Assembly: GCF_001443605.1 (NCBI RefSeq)
Contig: NZ_CP013118.1
Location: forward strand, 4,365,001-4,429,000
Source: Salinivirga cyanobacteriivorans
Lineage (GTDB): Bacteria > Bacteroidota > Bacteroidia > Bacteroidales > Salinivirgaceae
Reading direction: 5' to 3'
Length of the DNA: 64,000 nt
The notes beneath the pieces are model-generated. The model was not told the origin of the DNA, searched no databases, and saw nothing but the letters and a program-made list of their open reading frames with translations. The translations under genes and the position numbers were made by a program. Below, one piece after another: positions 44,585 to 52,788 of this stretch (the stretch's first letter is position 1; each line of letters begins with the position of its first letter).

Positions 44585-45323
44585 GTGTGCCCTGCATGAG
44601 CAAGCAGCACACACTCGACCGAAAGCAATTGAAAAAGCCGAAATATGCAAATAAATTTTCAATATGCCATGGTCGAGTGGTGTTATTTTAGTCCAAAGGG
44701 TGTAAATCCTTTATCGGCAAGCTGATAAATAAGCATGAGCCGATTAGTAAGACGCAAGGTGGTTCAGAGCGATCTGAGCACTGAAGGAAGCGAAACTGCA
44801 AAGACCTGTACTGACGCACAGGAAGTGCATACAGAGGCAGGAAAAGGAGGGTTAGCAATCACAGCTTTGCAAAGCCTGAAATCAGCATTCTTTTCCTGTA
44901 GATGCAACAGGAATAGGTCGAAGGACGATGTTCTTACCAGGGGAGGTCTTGGACTAGATTCGGTATTTCTATACACCAAGAAGTCAGCCGAAGCCGTAGT
45001 AACCAGTGGTAACGAGCCAAACCCTTAATGATAGACAGGTAAGTTTGGAGGCCTCACAAGCCGGCGAAGGGCTGAACTTTAAATCGTTGCAAATTCGCGT
45101 AGGAGGTCTATGCACTGCAAGGTGAATACCAGCCGCGGGAAAGCGTAACAGGAAACACTACACGCTGTTTAGCTTCGCTGAACTCGTCCTTCGTCCTCGG
45201 TTCCCATGGTTTAGAGAACCGCCGTATACGTGATCCGTACGTACGGTGGTACTTCGACAGGCTCAGCAGAACTGTGAGAGGTGCTCCGGTGGGCTGTTTT
45301 AGCTCACCGGCCATCTACTCGAT
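44585..45323 (+). mobile_element. Group II intron D, ORF-less 739-bp form
   Basis: It has the same length and the same internal deletion joint (GGAAACA|CTACACGC) as intron A. The ends are GTGTGCCCTGC and CATCTACTCGAT. It differs from A by a few bases, such as one in the 5' hairpin (AGCAAGCAG) and one in the domain V stem. Confidence 0.8.
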
Positions 45324-45361
45324 TGTGGCTAGTACTATTCGTTTCATGTAAAGACTTCTTA

Positions 45362-46114
45362 TTAATCATCTTGCTCTCCAATTCTCCAACTCAAGCCAAT
45401 CAGCGCAAAAAGCATTTTATGATTTATTCCTGTGCCTGCTGCCAGTTCAAACTCAAAATTATCTGTAAACTGGTATGCAATCCCAAGGTCAAAACTGGCT
45501 TCAAACTCTTCAAATTCTAAAAGTTCTCCATAGGTTTCAATAAAAATACCCGACTTATCATTGATTTCATAGTCTGTTACAAAAGAATAAATTAAATTGC
45601 CTTTTTCAGAATCAATTTCGAAATTACTGTATCCAATGTTGTATTCGATTCCCAATTTTTCGGTCAACCCATGCCAAACAAGTACCAATGATTCGTTTCC
45701 CACTCGCTCATTCGAGATTCCATTACTCCCTGTTGGCAAAAAGAAATGGCTTATCAGGGCTACTTCAGTTTCTTCATCATTACCCTTAAATAATTTAATT
45801 TTTGCCCCAACATCAATATCTGAAAACCCCCTATTTGAAACAAATTTATCACTGTATGTTTCATACTGGTTAGCAATTCTCAATTCGATACCCCATCCCA
45901 GACCGTACCTTAACATAATTCCCGGAAACAATGTTTCTTTTTCTCTTTCATCAGATTCACCTATTAATTCTGTTTCATAAGTACTTTCCATTTGAAAAAT
46001 CCCTTTTTCCACAACAATTGCGCTTTCTGTTTTCGATGGTCTGTTTAAGAATCTCATCTGCCCTTGAGCCATTACTGAAATAAAAAGAAATACAATGAAA
46101 ATAGTTAGTCTCAT
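45362..46114 (-). CDS. Outer-membrane beta-barrel protein (MetA-pathway-of-phenol-degradation-like, cassette 6)
   Basis: This 250-residue protein has a signal peptide (IVFLFISVMAQGQM) and alternating amphipathic strands: GIMLRYGLGWGIELRIANQY, FSDIDVGAKIKLF, EVALISHFFLPTG, EYNIGYSNFEID and a final FALIGLSWRIGEQDD. This pattern fits the Phenol_MetA_deg/transporter family of small porin-like barrels (DUF-type). The substrate is unknown. It is downstream of a broken OB-fold gene in the same module. An outer-membrane protein is unusual in a cassette. Confidence 0.7.
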   Translation of the reverse strand: MRLTIFIVFLFISVMAQGQMRFLNRPSKTESAIVVEKGIFQMESTYETELIGESDEREKETLFPGIMLRYGLGWGIELRIANQYETYSDKFVSNRGFSDIDVGAKIKLFKGNDEETEVALISHFFLPTGSNGISNERVGNESLVLVWHGLTEKLGIEYNIGYSNFEIDSEKGNLIYSFVTDYEINDKSGIFIETYGELLEFEEFEASFDLGIAYQFTDNFEFELAAGTGINHKMLFALIGLSWRIGEQDD

Positions 46115-46229
46115 GATAATTTTATACAGGTCTTTTTCAAATCACGTAAAGTGGTCAACATTTCATAAATATGTTTTAATGACGGTAATGGACAAATTCG
46201 ACAAGGATAGTTTTCGCACTATCAAAATC

Positions 46230-46600
46230 CTATTCGTCTGATTTTAGTTTTATTATTTCGCCATCTTCTTTAATTATTTCAGTTGCATAAAATTCCTTAA
46301 CTATCCTGGGTCAACTTTTCCTCTGACAGTTATTTTGTCTCCCTTTTTTACAACATTCGTATTTTTCCAGCCAGTGTATACTTTAATATTTCCGCTGCTA
46401 TCCTCCAATCTAAACTCGTCTTCATCAAGAATTTTTATTACTTCTCCCTTGATATAAGAATCAGTGTAATTCTGCAATTCTGAAATCTTAGTGATTTTAA
46501 TATCAGGTTGGTTTTCCTGCGAATAACCGTTATAGCCCAGCACTGTAAATCCCATCAAAATGAAGGTCATTATTGTCCATTGCTTAATTTTTGCTTTCAT
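46230..46600 (-). pseudogene. Periplasmic OB-fold (YgiW/BOF-like) protein, frameshifted (cassette 6)
   Basis: From ATG 46600 the product has a signal peptide (IMTFILMGFTVLGYNGYSQ) and an OB-like fold: SYIKGEVIKILDEDEFRLED, GNIKVYTGWKN, DKITVRGKVD. It reaches a premature TAG at 46301. One added base near 46305-46308 restores a further frame IVKEFYATEIIKEDGEIIKL ending at 46230-46232. The missing base lies at a GG/CC run. Either a real one-base deletion or a sequencing error is possible. The start at 46630 is rejected because 46600 gives the signal peptide. Confidence 0.7.
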
Positions 46601-46664
46601 ATCTTCCAAATTTAGTTTTATAAATAACAAATCAAGTTGTACTTTGGTTTCTCAGGTATTAGCC

Positions 46665-46789
46665 ACAACGGTGAGTGTATGGTGTCGTAGCGGAGTACGT
46701 GAGATTTCTCTTTCAAAACAGCACCGAAGTACTGGCGAGTGACAAAGCTTAAATTACCCACAAAAACCGCTATGCACTATACATATTGT
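46665..46789 (-). repeat. attC-like repeat 7, short type, interrupted by intron E
   Basis: The left core AAC is at 46667-46669. The right core GT at 46788-46789 is split from T 48836. It lacks the GCCAAAAC inner palindrome of the other six and has arms ACGGTGAGTGTATGG and CCGCTATGCACTATACATAT instead. At about 125 bp it has the usual attC size. It resembles a repeat type I recall from other Bacteroidota intergenic regions (not verified). Confidence 0.6.
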
Positions 46790-48835
46790 GTGTGCCCTGC
46801 ATGAGCATGCAGCACACACTCGACCGAAAGCAATTGAAAAAGCCGAAATATGCAAATAAATTTTCAATATGCCATGGTCGAGTGGTGTTATTTTAGTCCA
46901 AAGGGTGTAAATCCTTTATCGGCAAGCTGATAAATAAGCATGAGCCGATTAGTAAGACGCAAGGTGGTTCAGAGCGATCTGAGCACTGAAGGAAGCGAAA
47001 CTGCAAAGACCTGTACTGACGCACAGGAAGTGCATACAGAGGCAGGAAAAGGAGGGTTAGCAATCACAGCTTTGCAAAGCCTGAAATCAGCATTCTTTTC
47101 CTGTAGATGCAACAGGAATAGGTCGAAGGACGATGTTCTTACCAGGGGAGGTCTTGGACTAGATTCGGTATTTCTATACACCAAGAAGTCAGCCGAAGCC
47201 GTAGTAACCAGTGGTAACGAGCCAAACCCTTAATGATAGACAGGTAAGTTTGGAGGCCTCACAAGCCGGCGAAGGGCTGAACTTTAAATCGTTGCAAATT
47301 CGCGTAGGAGGTCTATGCACTGCAAGGTGAATACCAGCCGCGGGAAAGCGTAACAGGAAACAGAAAAGGAAATGGAAATCAAAGAAGAATTGATCGACAA
47401 GATTTTGCAACCGGCCAACTTAACGATGGCTTGTAAAGAGGTTGTTCGCAACAAAGGCGCTGGCGGTGTCGACGGCATGAAGGTGAGCGAACTTGAAGCC
47501 CACCTGCATGAACACCGAACCACCCTGACCGAGCAAATAAGGAAAGGGAACTACCACGCTCAACCGATCAGGGGCAAAGAGATACCCAAGGGAGGAGGTA
47601 AAATGCGCCTTCTGGGTATCCCTACCGCAGTAGACCGGACGCTACAACAGGCAGTTCTACGTGTGGTAATGTTGCGCTACGAACAGGAATTTTCAAACTA
47701 TAGTTATGGGTTTCGTCCGGAACGGAACACGCATCAGGCCGTAGGAAAATCATTGCGCTACATCAATTCAGGCTACCAACACATTGTTGAAATCGATCTC
47801 AAACAGTTTTTCGACAATGTCGATCATGTGCTGCTTTTACAATTGCTCTACCGGAAGGTTAAGTGTAAAGCCACCATGAGTCTTATCAGGCGTTGGTTGA
47901 GAGCACCACTCGAAAAAGATGGTAAACTCATAAAACGCAGGAAAGGAGTACCGCAAGGCAGTCCGATTAGCCCGTTACTGTCCAACATCATCTTACATGA
48001 GTTAGATACAGAAATGGAGCGTCTAGGGCTAAGATTTGTCCGCTATGCCGATGATTTTAGCATTTACTGCAAAACAAAATCAGAAGCAAGGAGAGCAGGC
48101 AATCAGGTTTACCTTTACCTGAGGGATAAGTTAAAACTTCCGATTAACCGGGAGAAAAGCGGCATCCGACGGCCTACACAATTCCAGATACTGGGATTTG
48201 GATTTGCCCCGGTCTACCAAAAAGGAGTAAAGGGCAAATACCAACTAGTTGTGACCCGGAAGAGATGGAAAGCGTTTAAAGCCAAGCTGAAAGATATAAC
48301 CCGGAAGACCAAACCAATGAATTTTGATGAGCGTATTGCAAAGCTGAAAGAAATCCAACGAGGGTGGCTCAACGCTTTTAAATACGCCAATATCAAAGTG
48401 AAATTGGAGGAATTAGACGGATGGCTCCGTAACCGCTTACGTTACTGCATCTGGCATCACTGGAAAAAACCTGAAAAGAAAAGGCGGAGCCTTCTCCGAT
48501 TGGGCGTCGATCCAGACCATGCTTATGCATGGAGCCGTACCAGGATGGGAGGTTGGGCAGTCGCTCAAAGCCCAATATTGGGCACCACCATCACCAAAAC
48601 CCGTCTAAAGAAACGCGGTTATGTCTCTTTAACAGAAATGTTTAAAACGATCTCCAAAACTTCGGGTATCTACACGCTGTTTAGCTTCGCTGAACTCGTC
48701 CTTCGTCCTCGGTTCCCATGGTTTAGAGAACCGCCGTATACGTGATCCGTACGTACGGTGGTACTTCGACAGGCTCAGCAGAACTGTGAGAGGTGCTCCG
48801 GTGGGCTGTTTTAGCTCACCGGCCATCTACTCGAT
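46790..48835 (+). mobile_element. Group II intron E, full length 2046 bp
   Basis: It has the same start (GTGTGCCCTGC), end (CATCTACTCGAT) and length as intron C, with a few base changes near the RT C-terminus. The 5' exon is ATATTGT and the 3' exon TGTATGC, so the site is TTGT|T, as reported for class C-attC introns. Confidence 0.86.
47372..48745 (+). CDS. ltrA: Group II intron reverse transcriptase/maturase (intron E)
   Basis: This 457-residue enzyme is identical to the intron C copy except for Ile in place of Met in AQSPILGTT. The RT active site YADD at 225-228, the maturase X domain and the REPPYT end overlapping domain V are all present. It lacks an HNH domain. It is intact and likely functional. 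Confidence 0.92.
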   Translation: MEIKEELIDKILQPANLTMACKEVVRNKGAGGVDGMKVSELEAHLHEHRTTLTEQIRKGNYHAQPIRGKEIPKGGGKMRLLGIPTAVDRTLQQAVLRVVMLRYEQEFSNYSYGFRPERNTHQAVGKSLRYINSGYQHIVEIDLKQFFDNVDHVLLLQLLYRKVKCKATMSLIRRWLRAPLEKDGKLIKRRKGVPQGSPISPLLSNIILHELDTEMERLGLRFVRYADDFSIYCKTKSEARRAGNQVYLYLRDKLKLPINREKSGIRRPTQFQILGFGFAPVYQKGVKGKYQLVVTRKRWKAFKAKLKDITRKTKPMNFDERIAKLKEIQRGWLNAFKYANIKVKLEELDGWLRNRLRYCIWHHWKKPEKKRRSLLRLGVDPDHAYAWSRTRMGGWAVAQSPILGTTITKTRLKKRGYVSLTEMFKTISKTSGIYTLFSFAELVLRPRFPWFREPPYT

Positions 48836-49093
48836 TGTATGCTGGCCGTTTTAATACTATCAATCAGTCTTTTAATTATTTTTGCTGCACATTCTCTTTT
48901 CTACTGGCGGGAAGGGCTTGAAGGCTCTTGTCGCAAATTAGGTTTGTGTGTTGGCTTGCAGCGTTTGCGGCATGTGCCTGAAAGCGAAGGGAAGGAAATG
49001 TGTTGAAAACTATCCATATTTTACAATATCCTTTTTATTACGTATGCTCCATCATTTAATTTATTTTGAAGGAGCATACGTTTTAATCTGTTT
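48836..49093. other. Right flank of the cassette array
   Basis: There is no supported gene. It opens with the 3' exon of intron E (TGTATGCTGG) and ends with a hairpin listed separately. A frame of 67 codons at 48948-49151 overlaps the receptor terminator and has no family signal. It may be the remnant of a last cassette whose gene has been lost. Confidence 0.5.
49041..49080 (-). terminator. Hairpin after the TonB receptor gene at 49094-51310
   Basis: CGTATGCTCC (49041-49050) and GGAGCATACG (49071-49080) are perfect complements with a 20-nt AT loop. The minus strand continues into TAATAAAAAGG and the plus strand into TTTTAATC. It probably ends the receptor transcript. Confidence 0.6.
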
Positions 49094-51310
49094 TTATTTA
49101 ATTCCAAATGGAACTTTCAAGTTGATACTAAAATTTCGTCCAATATTGTAATAGCCCATCCCTTTAAGTGTTGAAAGGTGGTCAATATAAGTTTCGTTTA
49201 ATAGGTTGTTTGCCTGGACAGATAACAAAACCATTTGTTTTGCCCATTTTATTTCTGTTCCTATTCCTGCGTTTAATAAAAAATAACTGTCAGATTCCGT
49301 TTCAAACATGGCTGGGTTATTCTGCTTTGCAGCAAAAAGTCCTCCAACTTTGAAAAAGCTATTTTTTAAAATCGCCAATTCTTGTTTTTGAAACTTCACT
49401 TCAAAACGTAGTTTGTTTTGCGGAATAAATGGCAGATAATTCCCGTCTTCTTGTTTACCAATCAAATACGCATAGCTTGTGTTTAAATTTAACCAATTAA
49501 CAGGTAAAACATCAATTGAAAGTTCACCACCATAAAGCGCTGCATTAGTTTGTGAGTATCGATATATTTTATCACCGCTGGCTATAGTATCATTGGTTGG
49601 AGCAATAAAAATATAATTATTTACATGGTTGTAAAAGCCGGAAACATCGACCATTACATATTTAGAATGATAATGAGCACTTAGGTCGGCTTCATAATTA
49701 CGTTGTGATGTTAAGTCTGGATTACCCTGTTCATACCTTGCTCCATGCATACCATTTTGTGTTAATTCAGCAATGTTTGGCGTTCGATAAGCAGAAGCAA
49801 TATTGGCACGTAATAAAAAACTCTCTTTTACTTCATAGGTTGCACCCGCAGATGCACTTACATTGCTGTAATCTTTATCAACAGCTTCTTTATTAGTTTC
49901 TGCTTCTGTTGATATGGAACGGAAATCGTACCTTATCCCGGCTTGCGTTTTCAATTTTTCAATAAATGTATATTGAACCAATCCAAAAACAGAGAAATCA
50001 TTCACATCGGCATCGGGCAATACGTGGTTTGGAGCTTCATTGTTTCTGTTGGTTTTATTCGCTCCCTGTAAGCCAACAATGTATTCTGAATTTGCTTTAG
50101 ATGGCAAATATGTTTTTGCCTCATAACTAAATGTATTTAAATCCATATTTACCATTTCAAAAGCCGGCATATTCTCATCGGTTTGCAATCGCCTGTTGTT
50201 CATCTGGAAAGCAGCATTTAAATCAACTTTGTATTTACCAAGGAATAGGCTGTTACGGGAAGAGATAATATGGTTGGTTAAATCCTGATACCAAATTTTG
50301 TTTTCCCTTCCGTTTTCTGTGGTTAAAGGAATAGCTTTACGTACACACATGCCAAGTTTAGGCTGATTATAATCATAATATAAACGAAACAGTCCAAAGG
50401 GTTGGTTTATACCAATATTTGCTTTTAAACTGTTCTCATTGAAGCGTGTATTGGGTACATAATCACCATTGCCGTCTTGATAATCTGTATGGCTTTTCAA
50501 CCCGGCGCGTATTCCCCAGAATAACTGTTCAGTACTTCCTTTTACGCCAATATTACTTGCAGTGCCTTGTGTATTAGAATGATATTGTGTATTAAAGTCA
50601 CCAATTATTTTGCCGACAGGAGCCGGTTTTTCTTTTAAAACATTGATAACTCCACCAACTGCATCAGAACCATAAAGCAATGATGCCGGACCTTTTATTA
50701 TCTCAATACGGTCAGTACCAAATTCATCAATAATAAAAGGGTGGTTTTCCGAAAATTGAAAGTTCTCCATTTTTACGCCATTGTTAAGCATCAGAATATT
50801 GGTCATTGATAAGCCGCGAATAACAGGCTTGGCAACACCTGTCCCTTTTGATATCATATCAACACCAGGTACTTTTGCAATGGCTTCGGTAAAAGTTGGG
50901 GTCCCAATAGAAGCGATTTCTTTGCTTTGAATCAATTCTATTTTCATAGCATTTTCGTGCTGTGTCGAATGCGTACCCCCTGAAACCACAACCTCCTCAG
51001 CTTGTAATATGGCTGGTTCCATTTCAATATTTAATACATTTTCAGAAGTGTCAGTTAGAATTGTTTTAATAATGGTTTTATAACCTACATAAGAAAACTG
51101 GATTTTAAATTGACCCTTGGGCAAATTTGACAATTTAAACTTCCCTTTTTCATCAGTTAATGTGCCTTTATTCTGTTCGGGAAGATAAACATTGGCAAAA
51201 GACAAAGCTTTATTATTTGTTTTATCTGTTACTCTACCCTTTATCTGATTTTGAGCGTTTACTTTTATAAAAAGAAACAACACAAAGAAAATGAAAATGA
51301 TTTTCTTCAT
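49094..51310 (-). CDS. TonB-dependent receptor with CarboxypepD_reg-like domain
   Basis: This 738-residue receptor has a signal peptide (FVLFLFIKVNAQN) and a carboxypeptidase-D regulatory-like beta-sandwich (~22-105: KGRVTDKTNNKALSFANVYL). The plug is at ~115-230 (PVIRGLSMTNILMLNNGVKM, RIEIIKGPASLLYGSDAVGG) and the barrel ends NFSINLKVPFG. It resembles the FecA/CirA-like metal or siderophore class and has no SusD partner. Directly upstream (35 bp) is a His-rich small protein gene, then PepSY and OB-lipoprotein genes. It is probably the last gene of the metal/iron operon. Confidence 0.88.
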   Translation of the reverse strand: MKKIIFIFFVLFLFIKVNAQNQIKGRVTDKTNNKALSFANVYLPEQNKGTLTDEKGKFKLSNLPKGQFKIQFSYVGYKTIIKTILTDTSENVLNIEMEPAILQAEEVVVSGGTHSTQHENAMKIELIQSKEIASIGTPTFTEAIAKVPGVDMISKGTGVAKPVIRGLSMTNILMLNNGVKMENFQFSENHPFIIDEFGTDRIEIIKGPASLLYGSDAVGGVINVLKEKPAPVGKIIGDFNTQYHSNTQGTASNIGVKGSTEQLFWGIRAGLKSHTDYQDGNGDYVPNTRFNENSLKANIGINQPFGLFRLYYDYNQPKLGMCVRKAIPLTTENGRENKIWYQDLTNHIISSRNSLFLGKYKVDLNAAFQMNNRRLQTDENMPAFEMVNMDLNTFSYEAKTYLPSKANSEYIVGLQGANKTNRNNEAPNHVLPDADVNDFSVFGLVQYTFIEKLKTQAGIRYDFRSISTEAETNKEAVDKDYSNVSASAGATYEVKESFLLRANIASAYRTPNIAELTQNGMHGARYEQGNPDLTSQRNYEADLSAHYHSKYVMVDVSGFYNHVNNYIFIAPTNDTIASGDKIYRYSQTNAALYGGELSIDVLPVNWLNLNTSYAYLIGKQEDGNYLPFIPQNKLRFEVKFQKQELAILKNSFFKVGGLFAAKQNNPAMFETESDSYFLLNAGIGTEIKWAKQMVLLSVQANNLLNETYIDHLSTLKGMGYYNIGRNFSINLKVPFGIK

Positions 51311-51345
51311 TATATTACGATTTTAATAATTTACAAATAAGTTTA

Positions 51346-51696
51346 TTACATCAATTCAGATGTGATTTTTTTATTCGTAAAAATCGGAGGTGCTCGTAAT
51401 AAAAATGAAAAACCTGAATTATCGCAACAAGTTATAAAACTGTACGTTTCGTTTTTTTCTTCTCCAAGCTCCTCATAATCTCTATTTTGAAAGTGTTTTT
51501 CAATAGAAAAAAACGACAATTCAAAGCTTGGTATCGGACATTTTGCATGATATTTATGAAAATGCTTTTCGTTTTTTGCAGTGCAATGAAAATGGTCATG
51601 ATGATGGAAAAGTCCGTCAAACAATTTAATGGTCATTGGTAGCAAAAGAATTATTACCAATGATATTGAAATTGTATGTTTTACTTTCCGATGCAC
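51346..51696 (-). CDS. His/Cys-rich small membrane-anchored protein with a C-terminal R-x-P-P-x-F motif
   Basis: This 116-residue protein has an N-terminal helix (ISISLVIILLLPMTI), a metal-type cluster (FHHHDHFHC, KHFHKYHAKCP), a central FITCCDNSGF and the tail FLLRAPPIFTNKK. I do not recognise a family. The His/Cys clusters suggest binding of a divalent metal in the periplasm. Its gene is 35 bp before a TonB receptor, and the tail resembles that of the small protein upstream of the receptor at 2196-4280. Confidence 0.65.
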   Translation of the reverse strand: MHRKVKHTISISLVIILLLPMTIKLFDGLFHHHDHFHCTAKNEKHFHKYHAKCPIPSFELSFFSIEKHFQNRDYEELGEEKNETYSFITCCDNSGFSFLLRAPPIFTNKKITSELM

Positions 51697-51726
51697 TTTA
51701 ATTTATTTAATATAAAAATTCAGATA

Positions 51727-52263
51727 TTAGTTTATAAAAACGAACAAAATTACAATAATAATACCCAAAACCATCAACCAAACTCCTCGTTTTAAAAATC
51801 CGTTTTTGCCGTTTACTATGACTAAACCTGAAACCGCCAGAAATATCAATAAAAAAGCATAAATATCAGCAATGTAAATCCACCCTTTTTTCTGATTGTT
51901 ATGTAATTGATTTAAAAACGTAATTATCGGTCGCTTTTTATAAATCTCGTAGTAAACCTTGCCACTGGCTTTATCATAATGTCCTGTTCCGCCTTCCAAG
52001 AATAGTTTTATTTGATTGTCAGATTCTTTTAAATGATTGACTTTTACGGATGTGTTTGTATTCCAGTGATTAATAAAATCATCGCCTTGTAGTTCTTTTG
52101 GAAAATTAATCGTAAATTCTTCTGTCTTGGTTGCAGAAAAAATGTTTTTATGCGACAGGAAAAAGCCGGAAAGGGCATAAACCAAGGTTATGCCCACCGC
52201 TAAATATCCAATATCTCTGTGTAAATTACGAAACCAACGTTGTACTTTCTTTTTATTCCAACT
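51727..52263 (-). CDS. PepSY-domain membrane protein
   Basis: This protein of about 178 residues runs from ATG 52263 (MSWNKKKVQRWFRNLHRDIG). An N-terminal helix reads LAVGITLVYALSGFFLSHKN, then a PepSY-like periplasmic segment (VKVNHLKESDNQIKLFLEGG, DKASGKVYYEIYKKRP). A second pair of helices closes it. Short PepSY_TM proteins accompany siderophore and haem receptors and may reduce iron at the inner membrane. The start overlaps the upstream OB-lipoprotein stop by 11 bp. The longer start at 52314 lies inside that gene and is rejected. Confidence 0.78.
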   Translation of the reverse strand, partial: SWNKKKVQRWFRNLHRDIGYLAVGITLVYALSGFFLSHKNIFSATKTEEFTINFPKELQGDDFINHWNTNTSVKVNHLKESDNQIKLFLEGGTGHYDKASGKVYYEIYKKRPIITFLNQLHNNQKKGWIYIADIYAFLLIFLAVSGLVIVNGKNGFLKRGVWLMVLGIIIVILFVFIN

Positions 52264-52786
52264 CATATTTTTCAGCTTCAATGGTATAGTTGGTATAATG
52301 TGGGATTTTACCACTCGTTATTTGTTGATGAATATCCATAATAAAAGCTATTTCTTCTTTAAAATGCTCAGTATCTTCCTCGCCTTTGTGGTTTTCTCTC
52401 ATTTTTTCTTCCCATTCTTTCACCATTTTTTCATCCATTTTTATCGGTATTAACTTTCCGGTTACTTTTGCATTTTTACCGGTTATTGAAGCATCGACTG
52501 TCGGAAAATTATCGCCTAATTCAATTTTAATGAATTGATTTTCGTTTTCGCCAATTATTTTAAAGCGTTTCCATGTATGTTTGCAAACGTGTTCAATAAT
52601 GCCTTTCACATGAACGGTTTTGCCGGACAAAGTTTCGCCTTTGGCAAACACTTCATCAACTGTTAAATAACTGATTGTTTGCTCTTGATTTTCTGTTTGG
52701 TTGTTTTGTTTATTGTTTGTTTGATTACAGGCATTTACAGATAATAAAACGGCTGCTACAACGACAATTGAAAAAAGTTTATTCAT
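52253..52786 (-). CDS. OB-fold-like lipoprotein
   Basis: This 177-residue protein has a lipobox (LLSVNAC, Cys at 20), a polar linker and an OB-type core: TVHVKGIIEHVCKHTWKRFK, QFIKIELGDNF, KNAKVTGKLIPIKMDEK. A charged helix and a C-terminal segment follow. The VCKHTWK motif could bind a metal or haem (inference). An IS701-family element sits directly before its start codon, replacing its native 5' leader and parting it from the TonB receptor at 54313. Confidence 0.68.
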   Translation of the reverse strand: MNKLFSIVVVAAVLLSVNACNQTNNKQNNQTENQEQTISYLTVDEVFAKGETLSGKTVHVKGIIEHVCKHTWKRFKIIGENENQFIKIELGDNFPTVDASITGKNAKVTGKLIPIKMDEKMVKEWEEKMRENHKGEEDTEHFKEEIAFIMDIHQQITSGKIPHYTNYTIEAEKYELE

Positions 52787-52788
52787 AA

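Noticed and set aside
32498-48835. CRISPR array interpretation of the regularly spaced repeats
   Set aside because: Repeats are 125-290 bp palindromes separated by genes, not short repeats with 30-40 bp spacers, and no cas genes are present.
49041-49080. Eighth attC-like site at the right end of the array, suggested by GTATGCT matching the intron E 3' exon
   Set aside because: Only seven bases match, there is no AAC core or palindromic body beyond it, and the receptor gene begins at once. A transcription terminator explains it better.
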